A stretch of 64,000 bases of DNA, from assembly GCA_030762985.1 (NCBI GenBank), contig CM061042.1, positions 25,767,706 through 25,831,705 of the forward strand, in the 5' to 3' direction. This stretch comes from Adelphocoris suturalis (Eukaryota > Arthropoda > Insecta > Hemiptera > Miridae). Both the position numbers and the translations under genes were made by a program. Every line of letters begins with the position of its first letter. Positions within the stretch are counted from its first letter, which is position 1. Shown one piece after another: positions 21,232-32,215 of the stretch. The notes beneath the pieces are model-generated. The model was not told where the DNA came from. It saw only the letters and a list, made by a program, of their open reading frames with translations, and ran no database searches.

Positions 21232-22879
21232 AATCGTTACATATAAACGTTTCGTTTTCGGTTGGAGATGCCGAAACAGTCAGTGTTTAAAAAAAAGATA
21301 CTGGCTATTTGTGTGGGAATTTTCGGTTTCTAGGTAATGTTAGAAGGCCAAATATAAGAACTGTACGATCTCTTGACCAATCAGCTTGCTAAGAAGCTTT
21401 CTATCATTAATATCTTTCTTTCTTTATTTAGAGGGAGACTTTAAATATGGTAGGAGAGGGGGGGGGGGGGGTCGAGTGCGGTACCCTCCACTCCAGAGCT
21501 GAAAGTGTTCACAATGCGACCGCCACATTCACAGAAGACCCGTCAGCAAAATCAAGTCAGTAACCCCAAGGAGAAACTGTCGATTCTGCAACATTCTGCA
21601 ACAGGGGGGTTGACACCGGAAACTTATCGAAAAACTGAAGAGTAGCTGCCGACAAAGCTTTTTATGTTCGCCTAAATTGGCCACTCCAATCCTGTATTAG
21701 GTTGCTTTAACGCTACACCACGTTCATCACTCAACAGCACTTCAACGAAAAGAGAATTCTACCACACACATAAATACGTTCCTTCTCTGGATTGAGGTCA
21801 CGTTATTGCCGCAAAGCTCAACCTAATGAGAAACATCGTCCAAAAAGATTTTGTTGATTGCAAACAGAGAGTTCGGGATAGAAACCACGAATATAATAAC
21901 GCCGTTGCACAATACTTATACTTATCTTCGAAAATTAAGAACTAATTCATTAATAAAGATGACAATTGTGAGTTTGTGCCCTGCGGGGGTGTGGGATGAG
22001 AAGACATACGGTATAACTAAACAAACAACAAGGGTATGCTCGGTCTATTTTGTAATTCAAGCTGTCGAAAATCGGATTCATAGAAAAGTGATGGTATCTG
22101 AGGCTTCCTTCGAAATCGAAATGCTGAGTAGCTCCCTTGCGGGAATTGGCGAAAGACAAATCAGTACAGGTTACCTCCTAACCAGGTTTTAAATAATAAA
22201 TGATAAAATTATTTGTAAAACAATAAACTTAAATCTTACAAACTATCTATAAACTTAAAACTCGAGAATTGAAACCACTTTATTGACGCCTCAATAGGTC
22301 TAAATTACAATCGTAGTTTATTGATGAGGATGTTTCGCAAAGCAGCCGGTAGGTTCGTAGCTACTATTTTGAAGGCTTCAGCCCGTCGTAAATGACCTCG
22401 CGCATGCGCATTAGAGCCCATCGAAACTCAAGTTTTGACGGTTCGATGATTCGACGTCGAAAATTCTGGACCATGAACACCCCTAATAAATTGGACGGTC
22501 CCTAACAGGGGAAGGAAATTATTGAAGTTTTTTCATCTTCTCATCCCACACCCCTGCAGGTACAAATTCGCAGGAATTGCCACCTTTAGTTGATGTGACA
22601 GGAACCGTTTAAAATGTTCATACATGCGGTGAGACGATGAGGAGGGTTATACTTCAGGACTGCTTTGTATAAAAAATTCGCTGAAAATAGGAGATATGAC
22701 TCGTTGTTGGTTTTTTAATCCAGGATTAGTTTCGAAATGCTGGTTAATGGCAATTCCAAACCAGAAAATCCTGCATTCGTCCAGGGCAATTAGAAACTTG
22801 ATTCGTATAGTTTTACCCAACTTTACGTAGGATTGCATTTTCTTTGCGCTTCAGAGGGACAAAATGCTGCACGTTTATG
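21232..22879. other. Intergenic with G run and a spaced inverted repeat
   Basis: A G run is at about 21458-21471. Inverted arms of about 34 bp, 21971-22004 (GTGTGGGATGAGAAGA core) and 22535-22570 (TCTTCTCATCCCACAC core), are 530 bp apart. A 113-codon plus frame at 21851-22192 covers the left arm and is not recognised. Confidence 0.35.
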
Positions 22880-23115
22880 GACAAAATTTTGTGTTCACTA
22901 CTCCTCCGAAACCGCTGGTCCGATTTGGACCAAATTTTGATATGATGTATTACCATGTCGTAACTTGTGCCTCGCTGACTTTGGTAAGGATCAGCTGACC
23001 ACGAGCCGTAGTATTAATCATAATGATGGCAAAATCATGCTCAAATCTCTCCTATTTACTGTAGGACGTCGAAATTTGATAGGGAGACTATCTGAGACAA
23101 AAAGAGACGAGTAAA
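22880..23115 (+). repeat. Dispersed repeat J, copy 1
   Basis: Aligned in reverse complement with 51605-51835. Shared blocks here are CCGCTGGTCCGATTTGGACC, TGATATGATGTATTACCATG, CGCTGACTTTGGTAAGGATC and AAATTTGATAGGGAG. A second weak echo of AAATTTGATAGGGA follows at about 23190. No ORF; element type unknown. Confidence 0.6.
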
Positions 23116-23954
23116 GTAAAGAGCGCCACAATGATCAACCGAGTGAGCTAAAAATTATGTCGTCTGTCAGATTACAACGAAATTTGATAGGGAACCTCTC
23201 TAGGACAGAGCTCCAGCTGACCTATTCGAAAACTTTGTTCTGCTTACGCAAACTGCGAGTTTTTTAAATATTCAGATTGGATCAAGATTCACGTGTTGCA
23301 GAAGTCCGGGAATAAAGCGCTTTGGCCGAACACATTCCGTTGGGGTTTTTGGGAAAGTAACAAGAAATGATAGATTCCATTACTTGTGCAGAGTTGGCAC
23401 ATCGGTAAATCTACTCATTAACTTCGTAGTTATTGACGAAATCAAGGAACGAACGAAACCGTTTGAGAACAAAACTAGTCACGGAGTGTCACAACGTGCA
23501 CGATTATCGAACTTATGCAACGTCAAGACAAAGTTGGCCAGACTTGAACAAGGAAAACGTTTCTGATTGCTTGCACAACTGCAAAACCGGGGCCGATTCT
23601 ATGGGCTTACGAACCTGTTTTCTGAATACTTAGCAGCCGAATGTGAGTTGCTCCGCCGAGGGGTCGTAAAATAGACGAAACCGCCCTGGTGGCGAAGGAA
23701 ATACCAGGCTCTAGGTGACTTGTGAAGGGAGAGAACCGGGTTTCGTCGCAGGAAGTGGGATTCTGCTCGAAATAAAAACCACAGTTTATAATATCCATGT
23801 GATAATTAGAGTAATTTCATTCAACAGTGTGATAACTTGGAGCTAGTTCTAGCTGTGTAATTAGAGGAGAGGCAGGGTGAGCATCCCGGGTTCTTTAAAC
23901 TGCACTGATTATATCATAACTACATTAAGTAATAACCACCTTCGAATAATTAGC
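23116..23954. other. Intergenic, nothing recognised
   Basis: Two overlapping plus frames of 60-66 codons (23384-23633) and one on minus (23607-23798), none recognised. Confidence 0.35.
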
Positions 23955-24240
23955 GAAATTTCATAGAAAATGAACTATTGCAATGGCTCGAATAATTTTA
24001 AAATCAAAATTTTTGAAAAATTTCATTGAAATCCGTTTTAAGGCATCCTGAAACCTGAAACGAATCCTAGAGTTTAAATACATACATGTGTGTGTGTGTG
24101 TGTGTGAGTGTGTGTGTGTGTGAGTGTGTGTGTGTTTGTGTGTGGGTGTGTGTCATTCCAGACGACAACTCTGCATAGGATTGAGATAAAAATTCCGTTC
24201 TTGCGCCAAAAAATCAAGCCACGTGGTTGTTTGAAACAAA
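23955..24240 (-). repeat. Family F 3' part with TG microsatellite
   Basis: Reverse-oriented. In plus-strand terms GCGAAATTTCATAGAAAATG and CTATTGCAATGGCTC are the family 3' end, 24087-24153 is an interrupted (TG)n run, and GTCATTCCAGACGAC through CCAAAAAATCAAGCCA is the segment before the microsatellite. The 5' half is missing. The microsatellite occupies the same internal position as in the 25.5 and 53.4 kb copies. Confidence 0.65.
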
Positions 24241-24961
24241 CGCCGAAATGTCAGGCACATCCTGGGCGCTAGGTATTTGATTTTCGAGCAAATCCCCCCC
24301 CCCCCCGCCCCAAATCTTGCACCAATACCTATTCTTGAAGAAAAATCAATTCTTTTTAAATCTACGTACTCGTATTTTGAAACGTGAAGCAGTAATTAAT
24401 TTTTATCATTTTAAAAATCAAAAATAACCCAAAAAATACGCCCGCCTGAAGTATTTCTCCTTAACTTTCGGACCAAAGTTTATGGACATTTGGATCAAAA
24501 ATCCTAAGATTTCGGTATTACTTTCAATAAAGCCAAAGCTAACAGCATGTTTCTATGTCAGCGATTAAATATCTGAATAGTACGTTTCTATACCAACAGT
24601 ATCTATAACATTTCGAAATCACAGGATATATCAACCATAACACAATCATGTTTTTTTCATATTTATTGATCTTGTTGGTGTTTTTATTGTCGTTGCTCTT
24701 TACCTTTAGTGTTTTATTGAAAATATATAGGGTGTCCCACTAACTACCCCCACCCCTTCCTCTCTCTAATAACTCCGTATTATGCGTTTTTGAAAACTTT
24801 CAATCAATTTCCAATCTCCCTACAAATATTGATGATGTTTATCCGCGCATTCGCATGAGAAAATTTGCCTAACACACCCTAAATATGACCCCTCATTGGA
24901 ATTTGTAATGAATCATTATTCCATGAAATTCCATATAGATTCTGACTCTGCAATAAAATTA
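24241..24961. other. Intergenic with C run and an element-end-like motif
   Basis: A C run is at 24294-24306. TATAGGGTGTCCCAC at about 24728 resembles the GGGTGTCCCA-type start of many animal repeats and echoes ACCACCCTATATT at 18839 in reverse. No gene. Confidence 0.3.
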
Positions 24962-25501
24962 AAAGTTCCAGTCATGCAGCATGATCGTATGAGCGAATTT
25001 TCATAAATGGTCGTATTACATTTATGTTAAATTCTGTTGAAATTTGAGCACTTTGGGGACAAATAAAATTTTTATTATACATTTTATAACAAACTAACCT
25101 TTTGTCAGTAATATTCCAATGAACAAACGATTTTGTGGATTTTTACAATTTTTTCAAGTGTTCCTATCAATTTCTAGCTTATTTTAATGAAATTTAAGTA
25201 CATTTTTCAGTACAATTTTATGCTTAAATTTTCAAATGTCCTAGTTGATGTTCGATTAATTTTTTTCGAGTGGCATTCTGCTAAAAAATAGAAAATTGTT
25301 AATTTTTAGCGGTTTTTTGCCTTTTTTTGTGATTTTTTAAGTACATTTTTTGAAATTTGACCAATTTAATGTGCTCAAAAAGTGTTGTCCAACGAACTCA
25401 TCCTTTCTTTTGAAATGCTTGATTTTTTGACGAAAGAACGAAGTTTTTATCTCAATTCTATCGAGAGTTATCGTCTGGAATGACACATACATATATATAC
25501 T

Positions 25502-25597
<96 letters not shown>

Positions 25598-25730
25598 CGT
25601 TAAAATCCAGGAATCATTTCAGAATGCCTCAAAACAGATTTTGATGAAGAAAATTTTTGAAAATTTTTATTTTAAAATTTTTGGAGCCATTGCAATAGCT
25701 TCATTTTCTAAGAAAATTCGCTAAAAATAA
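24962..25730 (+). repeat. Family F, most complete copy
   Basis: Reference copy for the family. The start is AGTTCCAGTCATGCAGCATG. An internal AGCGAATTTTC (24992-25002) is inverted at the far end as GAAAATTCGCT (25712-25722). Between these lie an A/T-rich body, the CCAACGAACTCATCC block, GTCTGGAATGACACATACA, an 85-bp (TA)n run (about 25508-25592), and the AGCTTCATTTTCTA end block. The terminal inverted repeat and the absence of coding capacity suggest a non-autonomous element with a built-in microsatellite. The superfamily cannot be told. Confidence 0.6.
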
Positions 25731-27333
25731 ATAAACAAAAAAAATTCCCATTAAAAGGACATAGTGTGCACCACGCACTATTTGCGCATGCGCGAGAATG
25801 CAAAAATTCCATATTTATATTATATGCAAAAAAAAAGTATGCGCTACAATTTGAAATGCGTTTTCGAAAACGCTTAGTAACGTGTCGCCGGGGAGGGAGT
25901 TAGTTAGTGAGGCACAGTAGAATAGACTGATTAATTAATAATTTATGTTCAACCCTCGACTATTTTTTCATTTACCACGCTCGTATTCTATTTGGAAAAT
26001 ATGCGATGGCATAATTGCATCTCTAGCTAACCTGGGAATTGTATTTTCAAATTGAAGGAGGAACACAGTTCGAATCCTTGGGCTCACACATGTGGAACAA
26101 AGCAAATAGACGAAATTCAAACCTGTTTGCCGCTCGAAAAACTTGACTTTCTCCATTATTAGACGTGAAGGCTGGATTCCAGTCATGTCGAAGGTTCTTC
26201 ACGTAGAAGGTTCTCTATTCCTACACTATGGCACCACCGTCACACAGCAGGTATGGAACTCATCAAGCAAGCAAGGAAGTTGTACAAGTGACTGGTTTAG
26301 ACGGAGCCGTTTCATTGGTTTAAAAACTAAGCGTCCCAATTGGATTTCAAACGTAAGGAGATAGTAAAGGCCTGTCTATGAAAATATCGACGAGGAGATA
26401 CATGCGTAATATATGTTTGACGACAGACCTTGTCGAACCAGAATGTCTCTAGTTGAAGAGTTTTGACAATTGTAGCTATTTTATTCGAAATATTTCAATT
26501 ATATTCTATAAAGTTAAATGAACACTAGAGCCGTAGCTGGTTGGGTCGCCTTGCATCGCATGACAGCGCATTGATCGGCGCGTCAGGCCACAGCTTATCC
26601 GGAAAAATGCGCTCAGTATTTCGTCCGTCATGGATTCTTCCAATGAAGATCAAATATTTTTCGTGAAGAACAGAAACGTAAAAAACAGAAACTGTATTCG
26701 GGTACATGATGTACGTTCAGAAAAAAGCGTGTTCCAAAAGTTTCATTCTTGTTTTCCGATCTTTTGGAGGACAAATGGAAATTTTTCCAGTGCTTCAGGA
26801 TGATGCATGAAAGGTACGCTGTGCAATGGCTCCTAGACTATGTTATTAAGTTGAGTTGAAAAATAGTGCAAAAAAGAAAAACACATTCTTGCTATATTGA
26901 AAAAGTTCTATGGATATTTAACGTAGTTTACGTTCTATTACTTTGATTCTAACTCTTTAATGTTTCTGAAATTAAAATTGTTAAGTACTAGACCCATCAA
27001 GTCCCAGCGGTACCACCCGTGTCCCTTTTTTCCATGTAACCATCGTGAGGTTAGGGCGCTATACTATACATAACTGTAGGAATGTCGCTGGCAGCTCAGG
27101 AGTATTAGGGAACATGAATGTAGAATCATTCTCTATGAATGTAGAATCATATTCTCTACAAAATCTATTGAATGAGTTTTTACGTCGAGGTCGTCATTAG
27201 TGAGCTGCAGACATTCAATTTTGCCGTTATCTTAATTTTTCGAAAAGTTGGAAAAAATCGACATTGATTTATTGACGACCCGTTGTGCCTTTACGGTAGG
27301 ATCAATTTCTACTTTTAGAAAATCTTCTGAAAT
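25731..27333. other. Intergenic, no confident gene
   Basis: Short frames at 25968-26186 (-) and 26143-26364 (+) overlap antisense and are not recognised. A small local duplication of AATGTAGAATCAT lies near 27115-27160. Confidence 0.35.
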
Positions 27334-27425
27334 CTTCTGGAGGGGGGGGGGGGGGGGGGGGGGTTGCATATGCGAATTACATTTGTTTATGTAATTTGTT
27401 ACATAAATGTGGACTATTATGCATA
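27334..27425 (+). repeat. Repeat C, copy 0 (internally deleted)
   Basis: A G run (about 27342-27363) is followed by TTGCATATGCGAATTACATT, GTTACATAAATG and GGACTATTATGCATA. These are the middle and the very end of unit C joined together. It abuts copy 1 directly, so the two are in tandem. Confidence 0.5.
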
Positions 27426-27827
27426 AAGGTGCGCGCTGAGAATATGTAATTGCAGAATAAGTAGGTACATGTTTACCAACACAAGTGTCTCCAACCACTT
27501 ATTTCTTTTATTGAATGAATGAATAATTTATTTCCAAAGTGTTTACATTTTTAAATTAGGCGTATGACGTGTCATGGAAACTACCCCCCTCATACATCAA
27601 TGATCTGTGCCAAGGGGAGGGGGGGGGGGGGGTTTGCATATGTGAAATACATTTACATTTTCTCTTCTCTATACCTATTGGAGTGGTCCTTCGAATATTT
27701 ATAATTTTCTACACAAATTACTGTTGGCTGTTTATGATCAATCAGCCCGTTCATCACGTTTATGATAACTGGTATCAATTTATTAGGAGTTTGTCCCATC
27801 TTTACGTAACAGGACTATAATGCATAC
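27426..27827 (+). repeat. Repeat C, copy 1
   Basis: About 402 bp, nearly identical by eye to 28708-29135. It starts AAGGTGCGCGCTGAGAATA, passes TTTATTGAATGAATGAATAA, an AGGGGAGG-led G run (about 27613-27632) and GCATATGTGAAATAC, and ends GACTATAATGCATAC. An 83-codon frame (27569-27820) is shared with copy 2, but translation is driven by repeat conservation. No protein family is recognised. Confidence 0.65.
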
Positions 27828-27954
27828 AGGGTGGCCCCCAAATGGTAATTTGAAATTTCCCCGACTTTTCCCTGACCGAACTTCAGATTCTTTTGACTAA
27901 AAATATCAAAATCAAATACTGTATTTTGTCACTTTTACGAATTTTCTAAGGCAA
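27828..27954. other. Spacer resembling a short animal repeat
   Basis: AGGGTGGCCCCCAAATGG followed by CCCCGACTTTTCCCTGACC has the look of a common animal repeat terminus. No partner was found in the window apart from a loose echo (TTCCCTCACATTTCTCTGAC) near 28542. Confidence 0.25.
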
Positions 27955-28170
27955 ATTTAGGTATTTAGATGGCTTCAAAAGGGGGCGGGGACCCCCTACA
28001 TTTCCAAATTCAAATTTGCAATTTACAGTGTCTCAAAAAATTCTAAAAAATAAGTTTTTTGCAGTTTTTTGACAATAGGGCATGTGGGATGTCACAGTCG
28101 AAGTATTTTTCAGCGCTGATTCGATTAAGACCTCCAAGATCTCTAAGATTCACAAAGTACTAGGTTAAGT
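27955..28170 (+). repeat. Repeat E, copy 1 (internally deleted)
   Basis: Shares TATTTAGATGGCTT, AAATTTGCAATTTACA, GGGCATGTGGGATGTCACAG and GAAGTATTTTTCAGCGCTGA with 57297-57645. About 130 bp present in the other copy are missing here. Confidence 0.5.
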
Positions 28171-28707
28171 ATACAAACTAGTTGTTGGGACTCAATGGAT
28201 CAGTCCACTACTCTGCTCTGCATGCTCCCTAATTCAATACTCAGTTGATTTTTTCCGCACATGGTTTACTACTAAGTGTTGTAGTAACCGAGAGCCAAAG
28301 ACAAATCGATGTCACAATGTATCTGCGTGTTACTCTTCGAATAGTTTAACCACCACCCTTGATAATTATTTTTGACAATCGGATAATAACCCACCAATGA
28401 AATAATATGTAGTATGGCAAAGTAGAAAGTTGAAGTTCAATTGTTTAGGAGTTAGAATATACCTAAGAACGCTGCGAATGATTACACAAAGTTTTCATTT
28501 AAAAAAAAAATTCCCTTACATTTGTTGGTTTTTGCAAAATTCCCTCACATTTCTCTGACTACTTCCGACGCTAAGCATTCCACAACCTACACAGCCGTGT
28601 AGGTAGAGTATAAAGCCCCATTGTTATTAATATATTAATTGAACAGCATATTTTCATTGCCTATCATTCATTTATTCATCTGCCTCATTAACAAAGGTTA
28701 TCACCCA
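28171..28707. other. Intergenic, nothing recognised
   Basis: Contains a small palindromic ACCTACACAGCCGTGTAGGT near 28586. No gene. Confidence 0.35.
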
Positions 28708-29135
28708 AAAGTGCGTGCTGAGAATATGTAATTGCAGAATAAGTAGGTACATGTTTACCAACACAAGTGTCTCCAACCACTTATTTCTTTTATTGAATGA
28801 ATGAATAATTTATTTCCAAAGTGTTTACATTTTTAAATTAGGCATATGACGTGTCATGGAAACTACCCCCCTCATACATCAATGATCTGTGCCAAGGGGA
28901 GGGGAGGGGGGGTTTGCATATCTCTATGTGAAATACATTTGTTTAATTATAACTAGTATTTTACATTTTCTCTTCTCTATACCTATTGGAGTGGTCCTTC
29001 GAATATTTATAATTTTCTACACATATTACTGTTGGCTGTTTATGATCAATCAGCCCGTTCATCACGTTTATGATAACTGGTACCAATTTATTAGGAGTTT
29101 GTCCCATCTTTACATAACAGGACTATTATGCATAC
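28708..29135 (+). repeat. Repeat C, copy 2
   Basis: About 428 bp. Differs from copy 1 mainly by a shorter, interrupted G run near 28898-28912 and an extra roughly 20-bp TTAATTATAACTAG stretch after GTGAAATACATTTG. It ends GACTATTATGCATAC. The high similarity implies recent duplication. Confidence 0.65.
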
Positions 29136-29534
29136 CTACCCTACGCATTTTGTATTTTTTCATTGAATGAATTAGCGAAAAAGAAGAGAAAAGAGGATTA
29201 AAATAGAGAGGTGCCGAAAAAGGCGCGACTTTTACATCCATCGAGCTGGAGGATATTCGAATTGTATGGATTCGGCCCACACTCCGAGGCAGCGTCTATT
29301 TCCGTGAACGTCCAACGTCCCACGCTAAGAATTTGTTTGACGCCTACGGCGAGCATTGGGGCGCCACATATCTCCGCTGGACACGTTTTTTCTTTTCATT
29401 CCTCTCAAATACATAAAAAAAAAAAAAAAATGAATACAATAAAACAAATAAAAGAAGCGTGTGTAAGGGATTCAATTTGTACGGTATTCAACTTGAATTG
29501 CATTCTTTATTGCAGCGAATATATATATTTTTTA
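29136..29534. other. Intergenic with unassigned frame
   Basis: A 120-codon plus frame (29211-29573) starts in a GC-richer patch, crosses a poly-A run (about 29414-29429) that gives a lysine string, and ends inside family H. The GC-richer part (29215-29395) followed by poly-A could be a processed fragment, but no source is recognised. Confidence 0.2.
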
Positions 29535-29835
29535 TTAAGGTTTAAGCCACACCTCAACCAGAAGGGTCATTAGCGGCATTGAACAAGGGGTCCAATTGGA
29601 CAGTGGAAGTGGCACGATTCTAAGGGGGGCCATGTTGCCATCCTTGAGTAAAAAGGAACGCCACTGTTCAGCCCCCAAAGTGGTTGAAAAAAAAACCCCA
29701 AAAATAAAGTAATACAACTAAGACTAGATGTAAAATAGGCAATTAACTATATATATGCTTCTATATATCAGCAAAGTGAAATAAAACTACATCTAGATGT
29801 ATATAAATATATCACAGATCAGATATCACAGTTCG
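29535..29835 (-). repeat. Family H repeat, copy 2 (LINE-like 3' end)
   Basis: Partner of 9070-9405. Plus-strand blocks are ACCAGAAGGGTCATTAGCGG, CATTGAACAAGG, TGGCACGATTC and AGCAAAGTGAAATAAAAC. On minus the element ends CCTTCTGGTTGAGGTGTGG followed by A/T-rich DNA. A 60-codon minus frame crosses it but contains no known RT motif. Confidence 0.55.
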
Positions 29836-30139
29836 TAGTAGAGCTCAGCGACTCTCAGGTACAACAACAGAGATCGGACTTTGTCTGATTCGGATAAAAC
29901 GTCAACTCACTGAGGGGGCTGATGATGGACTCGGAGTTCCACAAGGGCTGGGTAGTCCTGCAGAAAGTGGCGGATGGACAGATCACCCACACCCAACATC
30001 TCGAGCTTCTGTACTAAGCGTGTCTGTGAGTAAGACGGGTATGGCAGGTGCAAACCGGTTGACCACTAATCCATCGCTCCATGGAAGTAGGGTTACGAAA
30101 GGGCCCACGGGGCTTCAGTCCCGAATGCAGCGAATAGAA
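29836..30139. other. Intergenic, nothing recognised
   Basis: No repeat or gene seen. Confidence 0.35.
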
Positions 30140-30960
30140 CATGATTTTACTGGATGCACCCCCTCCATTATAACCTAACATGAATGTGTTAGAGTAACTC
30201 CAACCCCCTCCCCCCTTCACAATCATAAAAAAGTTTGAATTGCTTCTACATCGTGAAACCGAACAGAAAAGAAAGATTCACAAAAATAGGTTGAAAATAT
30301 CGCGATTTACCGGTAAACCCCCCCCCCCCATGAAATCTGGAATGACTGAGAATGGTAAATAATGCTCAAATCAAAATATAATAATAAAAGATTTGGACAA
30401 AAAAGAATGACGAGAATCAGTTGAAAATAGTGGAAATAGTAAAGTAAATTTCCCCCTCCATCTCCGCCTCAAAAACAATCTGTCATCACAACGATCCATC
30501 ATCAAAATGGAATCCACGATTTTTTGCACATCTAAGCCAAGAGATTAAGAGAGAAGGATTATAAAAACACTGTAATTTATCGGAATTACCCCCTCCATTT
30601 ACCCCCACCAATCATAAATCTGAAACTCTCAAGGTTTGCTATATAACTGGACTGCAATCTGTATTTAAGAAAAAACCTATCACGGGAATCAAATGATAGT
30701 GAAAACATCACGATTTACTAGTATTTTCCTCCTCCATTCACCACTACACTTCCCTAATGATATTTGAAACTGTTGACATACGTTTCAACACTTGAATGAT
30801 TCAACACTTAATTGAACATAAAAAGAATCACGAAAATCGACTGAGAATCGTAGCTTAAAACAGCTCTTAAAACGATAAGCAATTACCCCCTTCGATGGGA
30901 AATTCCGAAGTTTGGTGCATAAGTAGACTAAAATTGGGATCGAACACAATTAACGTCCGA
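30140..30960 (+). repeat. Degenerate satellite, about 136-158 bp period
   Basis: A CCCCCTCCAtt anchor recurs at about 30159, 30316 (as an 11-C run), 30452, 30589, 30727 and 30885, so spacings are 157, 136, 137, 138 and 158. Each is preceded by a loose AAAATCnnnTGAAAATA...CGATTTAC block. The units are strongly diverged from one another, an old tandem array. No ORF. Confidence 0.5.
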
Positions 30961-32215
30961 AAATAGTCATTGAAGTATTCAAAAACGATTCCGGGATTTT
31001 AAAATTGTTCATTTACTCGTACTAGTCATTCCAGGCTTACATTCTGAATGGGAATCGAGATTGAAAGAAAAATCAGTTTATTCTCCAAAAAATGAGGCAT
31101 GACAAAAGAAAGGATGATTTCAAAAAATTCTTGAGTACAAAAATGCGATGAAATTATATTAAAATGGGTGAAAATGCAATCATAGGTATGAGCTATAACA
31201 GCTAGAAAATGTCGAAAAACATTTTGAAAATTCTAAAATTATTTGCGTAGCAAGCATATTATTTAAAAACCTTTTTTACCATGAATTTGAGCGTTACTAA
31301 TTTCCGTTCACAAAAATTGCTCATATTTCAGAAGGAACGTATTAATAAAAGGTGACATTGACAGCAAGTACTAAAACCGAACAGTTTTTTACAGTGTAAA
31401 TCTTAGATGTTAGCGTAGTTTCTGATAAAGGAGAAGTGTTTTATGTAGAAGTGTGCTGCTGCCAACGTTTTAGAAGTAAATTCAAATGATTACGATGGTG
31501 ATGATCTTATGGTAATTATATCGCACGGTTGTAAGGAAGGAAAACTTCATAATGGGGCGATTATTGCAATATTTGTCAATGAATCTAATCTAATCAATGC
31601 TCATGAAGTCAGGGAAAAGATCAGAACACGATTGTGAACAACGCGATAGTGGCTTTTTTCAAGTTCTACTTCTGATGTTTACACTCCAGAGCCCAATAAC
31701 TCTCACGTATAAGTCAAACAAAAATTTGATAACACAACGTTACGTTTTCAATCGCAATTTCCTCATTCCACGAGGCTGTGGCTATTAGATAAGCACGCAT
31801 ATGGGCAGTTTTGAAGTAGTCCAACACAAACGTGATCGATTATAACTTGACACATTAACTACTACGGGTACCTTTCTACCTAGTTTACGGGGTTACTCTC
31901 AGTGTATGAGCAGCTACCATCAAACCCTCATTTTACCTTTCGGTGATTCTACAATTGTGTAGTGATATTTTGGAAACAAATTTATTTATTTATGCAATTA
32001 ATACAAATGGTATTACAATTTAACAGATGCGTTTATGTACCTAGCAGCAGGTTTGGTACGTATTGTTGGATGTAGTCGACTAGTCAGTCGCTCAAGTTTG
32101 CTAATGACTTTATTGTACAACACACATATAATACATACCTGCATAAACATTACATACTATTATCTATTACAAGCTTTGGTTACCTATTGCTAAATGAAAG
32201 TTTAAATTTTTTATT
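30961..32215. other. Intergenic, nothing recognised
   Basis: A/T rich. A 63-codon frame at 31597-31788 is not recognised. Confidence 0.35.

Noticed and set aside
24087..24153. TG run as a functional regulatory tract
   Set aside because: It lies at the usual microsatellite position of family F and needs no other explanation.
25337..25534. Tyr/Ile-rich minus frame
   Set aside because: Produced by the (TA)n microsatellite in family F.
26071..26085. tRNA B box (GTTCGAATCC) as a tRNA gene
   Set aside because: No A box at tRNA spacing and no cloverleaf around it.
27232..27498. Minus frame with a proline run
   Set aside because: The proline run is the G tract of repeat C.
27569..27820. Conserved frame shared by two copies as evidence for a protein
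   Set aside because: The two copies are near-identical repeats at DNA level, so shared translation adds no evidence.
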